A DNA stretch of 64,000 nucleotides, from the NCBI GenBank assembly GCA_916048095.2, contig OU696584.1, forward strand, positions 8,607,444-8,671,443, written 5' to 3'. The DNA is from Sacculina carcini (lineage: Eukaryota; Arthropoda; Thecostraca; Sacculinidae). Position numbers and translations under genes: made by a program. Shown piece by piece: positions 12,287 to 47,492 of the stretch; position 1 is the stretch's first letter; each line of letters opens with the position of its first letter. The notes beneath the pieces were generated by a model. That model ran no database searches, was not told the origin of the DNA, and saw only the letters and a program-made list of their open reading frames with translations.

Positions 12287-14330
12287 CACTGACTGTCTTG
12301 ACGTATTGACACTCACTCACTCACTCACACACACACTTATGCCTTCCCTTCACTGTTGCTTCACGTCACAACACATACACCCGCTCACACACATACACAC
12401 GTGGTCTTACACTGCAGCACAATGACACGACACGTAGACACACACACGCGCTCGTGTGTGTGTGTGTGTATGTGTGTGTGTCTGTAAGCCAGTAGAGAAA
12501 CGTTGCTTGCAGGTTGATGCGGCACACTCGGAAATTCGCAGTATTTCCGAACACACACACACACACACACTCAAATGCACGCGTGCACAAAGCGACTCAC
12601 GCTCACACTGACACACACCAACTGTACCCTGCAAACACACACACATACATACATACATACACATACACATAGTGATAGGAACAGAAAGACACACGACGAT
12701 ACGGTCTGACAACATGGTCTAATACCACTCGCTTGCAACTGTATAGAAACATAGAATTATATATTAAAATATAGAATTATAGAAAAAAAATATAGAATTA
12801 TAAAAAAATATAGAATTATAGAAACAAATGTAGAATTATAGAAAGAAATGTAGAATTATATAATAAATATAGAATATAGAAAATTAAAATATAGAATACA
12901 GAAAAAATATATAGAATATCGGATCATTATAGAAATATAAAACATAGAAATATAGAATTCCCAGTGTGAAGAGGGTCGTAATATATCGCTTAATCACGCT
13001 TCTTACCGCAACTGCTATTCTCGCTTCAGTCAATTACTCTAAATGACCTCTCACCATATCTCATTGTTTTTGTAATCCCTCAATTTTCGTTGATCCAAAT
13101 TAAGCGTCAAATTAGATCGCGAGCATTATATGAGAAAATACCGAAATTCAAGAAACTTCTCGATAAAATAACTAAAACTCCCAATAAACTACCTCCAGCA
13201 ATCCAAAAACCTAAGAATTTCCAAAAGCCGGAGGATACTTATAGAAGCCTAGAAATTCTACTGTTGCCCGCTGGCGAAACGAGAAACATTTGCTGAGAGA
13301 GCACAGCAATATTATGAAAAGTATGAGCAATAACGAATAAAAACAGCATATAAAATGAATAAATATTAACTAACAAAATAACTAACCCTGCACTGTGAGA
13401 GCCCAGAGTTCCCAGAACGCCTCAAAAATACTCACGGACTGAAATCCACGATGAGTCGGCAAAATATATGAGCAAATTAACAAATCCACTGCAAATAAAA
13501 CGAAGACTACTTGAAAAAAACTCACAATAACAACTCGTACGAACAAGAGTACACCAAAAGCGGCAAACGCACCGCAACACAAACAAGACACTGGCAACAA
13601 AGGTCTAGCAATGCTGCATTGTTGACCGAGGAACCATCAAGTGAACACAAAAATAAATGCGACAGAAATAGTATGATCTGGCGAAAATATTATTATTTAA
13701 TAATTATATACCTGCGCTGTATATTTTGTATAATGTTGGAATTCTGCTGAAAGAATAGTCAAATCGCACAATTGGCAGCATTTTAAACTGCAAGTGACAC
13801 CAAACCTAACTCATGTGAGACGTGAGGTGGCGTTGGCAACTTCGTTTCGTTTGCAAATTTCTGCACGTGAGTCTCCAAAGGCTGAGTGCAGTAACCCACA
13901 ACAAATACAACAATTCGTTTGCAAACACAGCATTTCAAGGCAACATCTGAGTAATGTGCGGTTCCTTATCATATCGCTATTTCGTCTGTGTGGCACGCCA
14001 ACACTCGTCCTGTAGTTGACTAGAACGAAGTATCAGCGATCAATTTGAACCAAATTTAAAGTAGTCATGATACATAATACATTTTCATCAAAAATCTACG
14101 CATTTAAAAGTATTTTATGCATGTCCACTTCATTTTTATGTCAGAATGTTTACCTATAAAACCCAGTGGAATATATACGACGATCTAACTCCAGTGCATA
14201 AGTGGACACGAAGGGAGTTATTTATCGTATATTGGGCAATGTTCTTACAGTGCAATGTCTACGGTTTTAGCGCACACAGACACTTATCAAGTGATTTATT
14301 ATTGTACGGAACAGTGTATTCAGCGGCGGC
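12287..14330. other. Divergent LLGL-ZNG1 intergenic region
   Basis: LLGL and ZNG1 are transcribed away from each other from here, so both promoters should lie inside. It holds CA tracts (12330-12670), an AT-rich ATAGAATTAT-type degenerate array (12745-12960), and otherwise unique AT-rich DNA. I find no convincing TATA box or exon. A 68-codon plus frame at 13090 has no recognisable similarity. Confidence 0.5.
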
Positions 14331-15557
14331 ATGACAGGCTCGGATGACGATTCGGACAGCGCTCCGGAACTGGTTCCGACCGACGGATGGCGTCGTGTGC
14401 CCGTGCTCATCATCAGCGGATGTCTGGGCGCCGGCAAAACCACGCTGCTCAACCACATTTTGAGCGCGCCGCACGGCAAGCGCATTGCCGTCATCCTCAA
14501 CGAGTTCGGCTCGGGCAGCGCCATGGAACAGGAGCAGAGGAGTCTGGAAGTGACGGGATCAGACGGACAGCGCGCCGAGGAGTGGCTCGAGCTTCGTAAC
14601 GGCTGTCTGTGCTGCTCGGTCAAGGACAACGGCGTCAAGGCCATCGAGACGTTGATGCGACGTCGCGGCCGCTTCGACTACATCCTGCTGGAGACAACTG
14701 GTCTGGCCGACCCCGGTCCAGTAGCGGCCATTTTCTGGCTGGACGACGGAGTGGCGGCCGACGTCTTTCTCGACGGTATTGTCACCGTGGTCGACGCTCT
14801 CAATGTGGCACAGGCGATTGATTGCAGTCGCGAGGCCAACCGACGTCTGGCGGCGACGGCACAGCGACAGATAGCGCTCGCTGATCTGGTGATTGTCAAC
14901 AAGTGTGATCTTGTTGATGCAGACGGCAAGCGGCGAGCTCTGGAAGCTGTTCGGCAGGTCAATGGGCACGGCCGCCTGCTCGAGACGAGTCGATGTTGCG
15001 TGCAGCTCGACCACGTGCTTGACCTGGCAGCGTACTCGTCGTTGAACTGGAGTGTCGTGGAGGCCAGTCGAGCCGCCGGTCTCGCGGTGGATTCCAACTC
15101 GTCTCACCTGGACGCCAGCATCGGCACCGTGACGCTCGAGTGGCTGGACACGAGCGTGCGCGACCGGTCGAGCGTCGAGGCGTTTGTACAGCAGCTCATC
15201 TGGAGTGGCACCGTGGAGCGACAGAACGGGCATTGGTCGACGAGCGAGGGCCACGACCGAGATGACAACGAGGACGGCGGAGATGATAGCGAGCACGCCC
15301 AGCTGCCCGAGGTGATGCGACTCAAGGGAGTGGTGTCTGTGTGTGACGAGACGAGGAGACTGTCGGTGCAGGCGGTGGGTGCATTATGCGAGTTCTGCTG
15401 GGCCAGTGTGTGGAGGCCAGAGGAGCGTAGAGTCACCAGGCTCGTGTTGATAGGTCGAGGACTGTGTGCCGATCGATTGAAACACCGCTTCGAACAGACG
15501 GTGCACTTGCTCAGGAAATCACCAATGGAAACACAGAAAACGTCCGACATCAGTTGA
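14331..15557 (+). CDS. ZNG1: ZNG1/CBWD zinc-regulated GTPase metalloprotein activator
   Basis: A 408-residue, intronless G3E-family P-loop GTPase (human CBWD/ZNG1 is about 395 residues). Visible motifs: PELVP at 12-16, P-loop GCLGAGKT at 30-37, ILNEFG at 55-60, the metal-binding CLCC at 92-95 in [25 protein letters not shown] (switch) at 121-130, NKCD (guanine specificity) at 190-193, an Asp/Glu/His-rich insert at 307-322 and the C-terminal CobW part with RLVLIGRGL at 370-378. ZNG1 hands zinc to methionine aminopeptidase METAP1; in the human protein a CPELVP motif docks on METAP1. Here the Cys is Ala. Start chosen at the only ATG before PELVP. The coding part is GC-rich in AT-rich surroundings. 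It converges on GINS3, with 315 bp between the stops. Confidence 0.95.
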   Translation: MTGSDDDSDSAPELVPTDGWRRVPVLIISGCLGAGKTTLLNHILSAPHGKRIAVILNEFGSGSAMEQEQRSLEVTGSDGQRAEEWLELRNGCLCCSVKDNGVKAIETLMRRRGRFDYILLETTGLADPGPVAAIFWLDDGVAADVFLDGIVTVVDALNVAQAIDCSREANRRLAATAQRQIALADLVIVNKCDLVDADGKRRALEAVRQVNGHGRLLETSRCCVQLDHVLDLAAYSSLNWSVVEASRAAGLAVDSNSSHLDASIGTVTLEWLDTSVRDRSSVEAFVQQLIWSGTVERQNGHWSTSEGHDRDDNEDGGDDSEHAQLPEVMRLKGVVSVCDETRRLSVQAVGALCEFCWASVWRPEERRVTRLVLIGRGLCADRLKHRFEQTVHLLRKSPMETQKTSDIS

Positions 15558-15872
15558 CCAAACGAGGAACATTCTGCCAATTTGTTGTTTAATGTGTTTG
15601 CTGTCATGCAAAATGTGCCTTCTTCGTATTTGCAGCAACGTCTTAATATATTTTGCTATTTTGTGCAGCTTTTGAGTATTTCAACCCCAGCTTGTCTACA
15701 CAGAAATTGCTCTGACGGCCAGGACTACGATGCAGTCTTTTTATGGTTTCAGCTTTACATCAATACATGTGCGTGGTTCGCTTTAGAAACACGCATAACC
15801 CACAGCGAAATTGAACACAGAATTCAGCGGTAAAAGACGTAAAGACAACGGGGGGCGGAGGACGATGAGACG

Positions 15873-16520
15873 TCATGTATCGACAGCTGCTGATTTTCGT
15901 TTGCGGTGGCTGAGAACATTTTGATCGGTCGTGATCTGCTCGTGTTGCCGATTCATCCAGCGCTGATGAGCTCTGGTTGACTGCCTGCCGACCGCCAGCA
16001 AGCTCCTCTCCAGCTGATCCAAGCGACTGCAAAATGGCTGATCTTCGACGGCCTCCCCGACGGCAGCCGCGTCCATGATGGGTCGCAGGCGCGCGCGCAG
16101 CGTCTCCACGAGACAGCGCGCGATGGCGGCCGCATCAGGCAGCGGCGCTCGCAACACGTGCAGTCCAGTGAGATAGAAATACGGCGCGCGACTTGCCAGC
16201 GGCACGACGGTCGCGTCGGCCATCAACTGACAGCGCTGATGCGCGCGGTAGATGCTCGGCGGTGCCACCACACGCGCCACGCGCCGCTGATTCAACTCGC
16301 CGAGAAACACGGCCAGCCAGAGCGGAAGTTCAAGTCGCGTGCCGCCGGAAATGGCGCCTGGGTGTGTGTCATCTTCACTATCGCCCCCTCCAGCAGAAAC
16401 ATCGAGGAAGCCGAGATGACGGACAGTTTCAGTGAAGAGGCACGTGACTTTCTCGCTGCTCGCGAGAATATCGTCGAGCGAGAAACAGTCGGCACTAAAC
16501 GACCGACACAACTCGTCCAT
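15873..16520 (-). CDS. GINS3: GINS complex subunit 3 (Psf3)
   Basis: 215 residues, matching the human length of 216. GINS joins Cdc45 and MCM2-7 in the CMG replicative helicase in the nucleus. The sequence shows FSLDDILASSEKV at 13-25, LGFLD at 36-40, the family signature GTRLELPLWLA at 60-70, SIYRAHQR at 89-96, PYFYLTG at 113-119, RPIMD at 146-150, RLDQLERSL at 166-174 and a basic tail HRKRKS. The start is the ATG at 16520; the frame is open further upstream, but only through a TTG. No intron. Its stop faces the ZNG1 stop. Confidence 0.95.
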   Translation of the reverse strand: MDELCRSFSADCFSLDDILASSEKVTCLFTETVRHLGFLDVSAGGGDSEDDTHPGAISGGTRLELPLWLAVFLGELNQRRVARVVAPPSIYRAHQRCQLMADATVVPLASRAPYFYLTGLHVLRAPLPDAAAIARCLVETLRARLRPIMDAAAVGEAVEDQPFCSRLDQLERSLLAVGRQSTRAHQRWMNRQHEQITTDQNVLSHRKRKSAAVDT

Positions 16521-16559
16521 TTGCAGAGCGTAATGAAGAATTAACAAGTCAATACATCC

Positions 16560-18263
16560 AGCTATTCACTTGGTCAATCAACCAAATAAAATACGTAATT
16601 GCGCGTGCTTCGGATGTTGTCACGTCTAGGTTCAGTTCATGTCACTCAGCATGACTATAGCCACGATGTATTCAACGTTCCATTCACCGTGTATATTTAA
16701 AATTTTCACTCCGTCACACTGTAAAATTGCCAAACACTAATTTGCTAAATCAGTCAAATAAACGACCAAAGTAATAGCATGAAATTGAAGAATGAAATGG
16801 TTATGTATACCTGTGTGACCACCCTGCTTAAAAAACATATGACCGCACGGCAAGAGCTACATCATGACGTACTACGAAAAATCATACTGAAATTTCATGA
16901 GCACATAAATGTTAGCGTATTAAGGTTGGAAATGAACTCAAAACATAAGCGCCATTCCGGAAATCAAATGAACACAATAAACTTCAATAACCACCCTGCG
17001 AACCAAAAACGCGTTCAAATATTCGCATTCGTATTTAGTTCACCACCCACGAAACAAACAAACTAGTAAAAAATATTTGCGATGGATTTTTCTAACCAGA
17101 AAACCAAGGGCACTAATATTAGATACGCGAAACAAACATATATACCAAGTTTAATGGCAACAATTTTTTAGGTCTAAAATCCACGGAAACACTGATGCGA
17201 TCAAGGGCATTTAGCCTGGTCATTTCAAAACTGTTCGTTCCTTTCAATAAACATCACTGATATATCCAACAAGCCGCAAGAGATACGAAACTGAGAGACC
17301 AAATGTTGTTGTTGTTGTTGTTAAGCACTTCGGCCGAATTCGACCATTTCGCGCATAAACTGTCTTATGTCAGCTCTGTCATGTCTAGTCAACGTCGTAT
17401 TCAGGCAACGAGGCTTGGGCAAGGAACTGCCCAATGTAAAAAGGATGCGACATTAAAGAATGAAAATAAAATGCGGGAACGTTCCAAAACGATATGATTT
17501 TAGAACAATAGTTACACGTCTCTCGGATGCAGAAAAAAAAATTATATTGCACTGTCCAGGCCTGATTCACGGAGAGACCAAAGAAATAAAATACATAAAT
17601 TACACAAATAAATGTACACAAATTGAATTGACGCCTAGTCACATTGAAGCAAAAATATTATCAAATTAAGCACCTGTAACCCACAAGTAAGAAACATCCG
17701 CACTGAAAAGCAAAGTTTATTATTTGCTTGGTGAATGCATGGGTTAAAAAACGAGACGAAAGTACATGACGCGTATAAAAAGCAATCAGCATATGCACAT
17801 ATGAATATTAGCAGCAACCCGATGAATCGCTCGAATGTGCTGAAAAACCAATTGGCGTCAAGTTGGTAAAACTCATTGGTGCAATTAGTGAAAGCATGAC
17901 GGAATAACAAAAATGACACGGCAAAAAACCTCCACAAACTTTTCCAAATAAACTCAGCCAGAGAAAAAACCGTGAAAATCAACCGCAATCGTGACACAAA
18001 ACATACGAAAAACCACACGCATACACGCAACTTCAGTTCAACACATACCCGTAGTGTTAGTTTGACACACACACACACACACACATACACACGAACGACG
18101 AGATTGATTTGACAGACGAACATACAGACCAAATGCCTTGTTTAGCTGCTGCTGCGGAAACACTGGCTGATAACAGACAGACAGACAGACAGACAGACAG
18201 GCAAGAATAAGTAAGAATACAGCACAAAATAGACTTGTCGCATACAGCCATCAACAGAGAGAT

Positions 18264-18355
<92 letters not shown>

Positions 18356-18841
18356 ACACATACACACATACAGGGTAATTACTGTTAGAGATCAACACAA
18401 AATGATGTCAATTACTGACAACACAACACGCACACACCCGAGCATACAAACACACATGTATGTCACAAATTCAACACACACACACACACGTTTATATACA
18501 GACCGACTAGAAACACACACACACACACACGCACACACACACACAACGAAAACAGGAGATAAATGGATAGAACGTGTCAGAAACGAGAAGAAACATCACA
18601 GCCTACACACACAGACACAAGCATACGTGACACACACACAGACACACAGCTCATTGTAAAATGCACCACTACAAAAATAATCACACACACAGCACAGCAC
18701 ATAGCAGACTGCGGTCGTGCATTTAACAGCAGCTGCAAAAATAACAAGGGCTCCTCTCTATCTGGCTTTATAACATTTTCCTTCGCCTCGGCAATAATTC
18801 CCACATCAACAACCATCGCGAACAACATGAGTCACAAATGA

Positions 18842-18895
<54 letters not shown>

Positions 18896-19142
18896 GAGAC
18901 GGACAAGAACAGCTTAGACAACCCTGATTAAGATCCGCATACAACGAAGCCAAAAATAGCAAACACAAGACAAATGCCAACAGAAAACCCGACGATAAAA
19001 CATTAAAAAATGACACACAAGCGCTGCGTAAAAAACCGCCCAGAATCTGGCAACAAACGCCAAGCATCGTCAAACTTTGGCACTTGCAAACACACACACA
19101 CAGTGGTGATGAGAGCAAACAGGGAGCAGCAACAGTGCAAGT
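16560..19142. other. Region between GINS3 and the BAH gene
   Basis: AT-rich non-coding DNA that should hold the GINS3 promoter and the 3' UTR of the BAH-domain gene. It contains the retrotransposon tail at 17306-17455, a (CAGA)n run at 18175-18200 and CA tracts at 18065-18085, 18266-18370 and 18843-18875. No supported gene. Confidence 0.5.
17306..17455 (-). mobile_element. Non-LTR retrotransposon 3' tail with (CAA)n
   Basis: The minus strand reads HPFYIGQFLAQASLPEYDVD-stop, then a short 3' UTR ending GAATTCGGCCGAAGTGCTTA and an (ACA)n tail (+ strand (GTT)n at 17307-17322). A short ORF end plus UTR plus CAA-type tail is typical of RTE/I-like elements. The rest of the element is absent. Confidence 0.55.
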
Positions 19143-41550
<22,408 letters not shown>

Positions 41551-42663
41551 CTAGCAAACCACACAATGTGCTAATCTCCCCCATTTCCTGGCCGATACCA
41601 CGTGACAGCGGCTCGCATGCGTGAAGCCCACCAATACACCTCCAATGAGAAACGCACGATATTAACTTGCAATCAGACACAGGTAAGTTCAGTGCCGCTT
41701 CAGTCCCTACTAGCTTGCTATATGGCGTCAACACACATACTTCAGGACAATCTTAAAATAACAACAGAATACTCGTGACTAACCTACCTAACCCACCTCA
41801 CTATTCATTAAATAATAATGAAATTGGAACAATGTTTACACGAATTTGGCCAACTTTACCTTATTCCTTCACATCTTTTCCTCATCTACCTCGCCTGATT
41901 GTATAAAACAGTGTTTCTCAACCTATTTCAGTGATAGCACCCTATTAAAATCAGCAGTCATTTAACATTGTACATTTAGGAAAACAGAATTAGGTATATA
42001 AGTTTGCGCACTGTTTAAGCAGGATTAAGCAGGAAACTTTCCACAGGGAAACAATATATGAGACATAAACATTTTTCGAATTTGTCACATAAATTGTCGC
42101 AGTACAGACACAACAGTATCATCAATGGTCACGCATGAACTCAAAAATGAAAGTTCACTACCACACATCTGACATCACTAGCTTACAGCAGGAACAGCGC
42201 GGCACAAACTTGCCAATCTAGTCTAATTAAAGTGCCATCAACAACGCAGGTGCGTGCACGCGCACACACACACACACAAACAGCAACGGTGGAGCGGTAG
42301 AAAGAGGGACATTGTGAGTAGCGCGTGCGGGAGGCGTGTGTTCCCACGCTCTGTCGCAGCAGTAGGGGAAGCCGGCACACACACACACACACAAGCCACT
42401 CGCACACACATACACACACACCAATTGTTGAATGAAGCTCCACACAGTCAGCGCGTGCATTAGAGGCACGTACATGTCTGTACATGTGTGTGTGTGTGTG
42501 TGTGTGTGTATGTGAGCTCCCACGAGCACACACACACACATACCCGACCCAGCAAGAAAACAGTATAATAGTGGAAAAATCGGGGTGATATTTCCCAGTC
42601 TCTCATTTGCCAGCGTATATGATACACACACACAATGTTTTTGCAATTACTCAATCTCTAATT

Positions 42664-42949
42664 CAGTGTTTCTCGACATTTTTCTCGTCATGGCTCCCTT
42701 CAACACAATGTGAGTCCTTGTGACCCCCCAGAAACAGTCCTTGGCCGTCCTAGAAGTCCTTGTGGCCCCATATACACATATGGAATGTCGCACAGCGAAT
42801 TCTCCAGAGCCCACGTAGGCGGGTGACCATTTCCAAACAAAGAAACAGAAATAAACTGCTTCAACATGTTTTGTTATGGTCCCTGATAAAATACGATGGT
42901 CCTACATTTTTTTAAGTCGGTCCTACGGTCCCCAAAAGAAGTTCATGTT
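42664..42949. mobile_element. hAT-like MITE family 3, copy b, perfect 8-bp duplication
   Basis: 286 bp beginning CAGTGTTTCTCGACATTTTT, flanked on both sides by CTCTAATT (42656-42663 and 42950-42957). The right terminus is degraded. The interior matches copy a: TTCAACACAATGTGAGTCC, CCCCAGAAACAGTCC. Confidence 0.82.
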
Positions 42950-43498
42950 CTCTAATTTATAACCACAGAATATCACTATATCTGCATTATAACTTGAAAA
43001 TCGCAAATTCACGTGACAACTCGGTGAGAGAACTTACACTCGGAACAAAATACCTGCTGACAACAAAGAACATTTTATACTTCCCTAGGAAAAATCTATG
43101 AAAACTATGAACAAAAAACAACAAATAAATACAACTCGTGCTGAGTTGACAAATACACCTTCACTTTCACCAGGACCAGGCGTGCAGGAATAAACAATTA
43201 TACAAATGATATCAAGTTAACATAAGTATCAACAACGAAAATCACCAGACACGTGATTTCCATCAAACACACACACACACACACACACATACGTATTGCA
43301 TTCCATTGACAATGCTATTTCACTATTCATGCATCGGCTGCGGTTTGCACAGAATTTGCTCACAAATTATCTGCTGTGTGCATATTGCGCACGCTGTTGC
43401 GATAGCAAGGAAAGAAAGAGGACGGCACAAAAAAGGTAGAGGAGAAAGCGTGAGAAAGACGGCGACTCTGTCAACAAGTGTGTACACCTACGCGCGTG

Positions 43499-43760
43499 CA
43501 GGGGCGGTGCCGAGGTGGGGCTGGAGCACCCCAAAAATATGCCAAGCCCCCCAAAAATCGTAATCATGGACATTACAATTTCTTACCACTGTAAATGAAA
43601 TTCTGTAATTTTGGTTTAATTTGGAGGACTGAATCAGTGTGCCCCAGTCTCATATTATAATATCATGTAGTCAGCGTTCGAGTGTAGCTCTTCATGTTTC
43701 ACCAAGCCCCCTCAACTTTTTCCTTAGCCCCCCATAGGAAAAATCCTGGCGCCGCCACTG
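43499..43760. mobile_element. MITE with CAGNGGCGGNGCC ends
   Basis: 262 bp between CAGGGGCGGTGCCGAGG and CCTGGCGCCGCCACTG, inverted ends agreeing at about 13 of 16 positions. The interior has GCCCCCCAAAAAT/AGCCCCCTCAACTT runs. No clean target duplication seen. Confidence 0.65.
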
Positions 43761-43899
43761 TGTAGGGGAGATAGAACGTACACAGTGCCATAAACACACG
43801 AGCTAGAGGTAATAAAGCACCAGGTCGTCTTGTGTGTGTGTGTGTGTGTGTGTCAGTGTAGGTGAGGCACAGATCACAGGCTGAATACGAAATCCACAA

Positions 43900-44240
43900 A
43901 CAACTTATCTATCTATTTATTTGCCTATCCAACTATATATCTAAATATATTTCTATATATCTAAATACAAAATCCACAACCAACTCATCTATTTACCTGC
44001 CTGTCTATATATATATATATATATATATATGTCTATTTATCTATCTTTCTGTCTATCATATCCAATATATCTATTTATCTATTTATCTATCTGTATATCT
44101 GTATATTTATCTATCTATCTATCTATCTGTCTATTTATCTATCTATCTATCTATCTGCCTAGATGTATCTATCTATTTGTCTATCATATCAAATATATAT
44201 GTCTATATATTTATCTATCGGTATATCTATCCATCAAAGC
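43900..44240. repeat. (TATC)n / CTATCTAT tetranucleotide array
   Basis: Degenerate ATCT repeats with an internal (AT)n at 44007-44030. Frames rich in Tyr/Leu/Ile across it are artefacts. Confidence 0.9.
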
Positions 44241-44385
44241 ATTTTTACACACTTAATAACACTTGATGCATATAAGCCACTGTTGAACGTTTTTGGAGAG
44301 GTGTTTGTGAGATCAGTTTCATTCCATTTCAACATAGTGTGTGCATTTATATTTTTGTTACTGTGAAACTAAACCCACCTATGTG

Positions 44386-44455
44386 TGTGCAATAGTGCAC
44401 TTGCACTCTTCCCACGTCACTGGATTTGCCTGTAATTAATGATAATAATATCAAC
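44386..44455 (+). repeat. 3' end of a dispersed (retro)element, copy 3
   Basis: GTGCAATAGTGCACTTGCAC, CACTGGATTTGCCTGTAATTA and an AATGATAATAATA tail match the blocks at 3795-3896 and 37556-37650. Confidence 0.45.
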
Positions 44456-44459
44456 TAAC

Positions 44460-45899
44460 CAACATAGAAGAATATTCAGCTAGAAGGGTCGATAATCAAT
44501 GTGAGAACACGCCAGTATAGCTCAATTTATCACTGCTGAAAACTCGTGCGTTTTGATACGACCTCCCTCATAAACCCGTCTCACAAGAGCGCTAGCAATG
44601 CCTCGACAGGCGATAATGTTCATAAACAAACAAGATTTCACTAACAAAACAAGATTTCAAAGCTTGGCATAATGCACACTGCAACGACACAAACCCACAA
44701 CGAAGAGATATTTCTCGTCTCAAATCATTGTTGACACAAAGATCATAGCCGCATCAAATAGATGTATCACTCGAGAAAATGTGTCTTTTTCATACAGCAC
44801 CGCCAAATTCGTCACAAAAATATGCTCTCTCTCTCGGGGTTGATTCACATTGAAAATTGTGCAAACACACAACACAATTGGAACAATAACAATGTGTGCT
44901 TCCAAATTCCCTGTGCAGAATTTATCTACCTTATTCCGTTTTTTTACAATTTATCATGAAGATATAAACACAAAAAACTTTGGCCCATCAAAACCTCACA
45001 ATGCATCATTGAAATATATGTTGTGTGATAGTGCATGTCACGTTAATAAACAATTATATTTCCATAATCACGTGATCTGAAGCATCAAGCACTTGCGATC
45101 TGCAATAAAACAATGTCAATTATGGAATAAAAAGTCGCGGTGTATTTTGCAAGAAAAATATACATTAGAAGACATATTCCCCCCGATCATGAAGACATGC
45201 ACACACACACACACGCGCATACAAACATGAAACGCAACATTCCTACAACAACAACAGCAGCAGCAGCAGGAGAAGCGGACAGGAAAGACACAGCAATTGG
45301 CGTCGCATACATCAACGTGCCTCGTTTCGCATACACGAGCACCAACACACACACACAGACAGACAGACACACAGACACACAGACAGACACACAGACAGAC
45401 AGGCTGGTAGAAGTGCCATATCAGCAGTCAAAGATTCAGGGAGAGAGAGAGAGAGAGAGAGCGTGGGAGAAGGGCGGCTAACGAGTTAGGAAGAGAGAGT
45501 ACAAGGAGAATAAATATAAAAATTCCGTCAGAAAACAAATGCATCCATGATTTCCACGTGAATGAAACATGGGTTCAGATCTTTGGGGTAATATATACCC
45601 CGCGACAAATAGGCTGGGGCGATGAAAATGCAATTATAACCCCGATAATTCAGTTCAGTTCATTGACAGTATATTGTCACCAAAATCAACATAGCAAAAA
45701 AGCAACAATACACAAGTACGTATGTTGCAATATGTTTTTCATTGAGGCAGCTGTGTTGTAATTGAATGGGCCCAAGTAATGGATGAGGGTGTGTGAAATT
45801 TGAAATGTTAGCACAGGGAAAACCTTACACGATCATGATTATGGAAAATTTACCGTCCATATTTCCAATTAAACACGTTTCATTATAATAACAGAGCTA

Positions 45900-45930
<31 letters not shown>

Positions 45931-46088
45931 TCGACACAACCGAAAAATACCCCAATATAACCTGGTAGAATAACCGAAATCGTGAAATTGTGGATTTGTT
46001 AGTTAGTCGCCAAATATTTGGCGCTCATGCGACGCTAAAATAAGAGGCTACCAAATGTTGGTGGCGCCAAACAACATCAGCACTTCCT

Positions 46089-46129
<41 letters not shown>

Positions 46130-46480
46130 TGAGGCGGCACATACCATGTCACGTGCGGCAGCAAGGTCGAGGAACTTTCCAACAAGCGCCGATATCAGTG
46201 AATTTAGCATTCGATATGATTAAGCTAGCTAGTGTAAACCACGCGTCATAAATATATCACACAAGCAAATAAACAAGCATTAGGTGAAAGAAATAAAACA
46301 CTGAAAAATACCACAAATTTGTTATGTTCCATTCATTTTCTCTTAGCCATATGTGAATACATCGTGTACGAAAAAAATTAACAAAAATGTGTCACTCGAT
46401 TAAACAGGACAAGAGAAAAGAAAAGGAGAGGTTAATTAATAAAACAGAAAAATGCCTAAAAACCTGGAAAAATTTACATG
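44460..46480. other. AT-rich region without a supported gene
   Basis: Holds the inverted dispersed repeat at 45576-45715, a (CAGA/CACAGA) tract at 45345-45403, a GA tract at 45440-45465 and CA tracts at 45903-45928 and 46092-46126. A minus-strand ATG-started frame with a good GTATGT donor (46145-46210) was considered and not accepted. Confidence 0.5.
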
Positions 46481-46489
46481 TCCGGTGGT

Positions 46490-46733
46490 CCATAATTTGA
46501 TGAGGAATGGAAGAGTTGCCAAGTGGGAAGCTAAAGGTCGGACAGAACAGGAAAACTATGTGTGTTTTTATCAATTCAAATTCGTTTATATTTGTTTCTA
46601 ATGCCCTCTTGACACATTTACTTTGATGTAACAACTGAATTTATTGAATTTATCAGCGCTGTTGTGTGGAAAATGAAGAAGAGATGGCTCATTAAGAAGT
46701 GGGAAATTAGTGAGAAAAAAGGTTGAGAACCTG
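46490..46733 (+). mobile_element. hAT-type MITE family 1, copy b (left end damaged)
   Basis: Shares GGAATGGAAGAGTTGCCAAG, AAGGTCGGACAGAACAGG and TATTGAATTTATCAGCGCTG with copy a, and ends AGGTTGAGAACC. The first terminus is replaced by unrelated sequence. Confidence 0.75.
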
Positions 46734-47022
46734 TTCTTTAACCAATTTTCTCACGTATCATAATTTGTCTCCATGGAAACTACCGTAAGCAAGACAAAAA
46801 GCGAAAAAAATGCAAAAACGGAAAAACGTAGAAATTAATTCTACTTAGAGATTATGTTTTGATTATGTCTGTTTGTTGATGATCAAGATGCATGGAGATT
46901 GCAGTTGCATGAAATATGAAACATTCACGCCTTTTCCATTTCAAATTGTTCATTAATTTTAATCACAGGAATAAAAATAACAATAATATTAACATGACAG
47001 CCAGCAACGCACTCACCTAACA

Positions 47023-47492
47023 CTCAACTAACACTCAACTAACACTCAACTAACACTCAACTAACACTCAACTAACACTCAACTAACACTCAACTAACAC
47101 TCAACTATCACTCAACTAACACTCAACTAACACTCAACTAACACTCAACTAACACTCAACTAACACTCAACTAACACTCAACTAACACTCAACTAACACT
47201 CAACTAACACTCAACTAACACTCAACTAACACTCAACTAACACTCAACTAACACTCAACTAACACTCAACTAACACTCAACTAACACTCAACTAGCACTC
47301 AACTAACACTCAACTAACACTCAACTAACACTCAACTAACACTCAACTAACACTCAACTAACACTCAACTAACACTCAACTAACACTCAACTAACACTCA
47401 ACTAACACTCAACTAACACTCAACTAACACTCAACTAACACTCAACTAACACTCAACTAACACTCAACTAACACTCAACTAACACTCAATTG
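47023..47492. repeat. 11-bp minisatellite, about 43 copies
   Basis: CTAACACTCAA repeated head to tail with only two visible variants (a T for A near 47108 and a G for A near 47294). Such low divergence means recent expansion or homogenisation. One frame is interrupted by stops every 33 bp. Confidence 0.95.

Noticed and set aside
14559..15296. 245-codon minus-strand frame
   Set aside because: Shadow of the GC-rich ZNG1 gene; no family similarity.
42240..42480. GC-rich minus-strand segment between CA tracts as a 5' exon of the BAH gene
   Set aside because: No acceptable donor or acceptor; frames do not resemble the family.
46145..46210. ATG-started exon with a strong GTATGT donor (22 codons, MLNSLISALVGKF...)
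   Set aside because: It joins E1 only if the poor alternative acceptor at 41571 is used, and no similarity to the TNRC18/BAHCC1 N-terminus is visible; kept as a possibility only.
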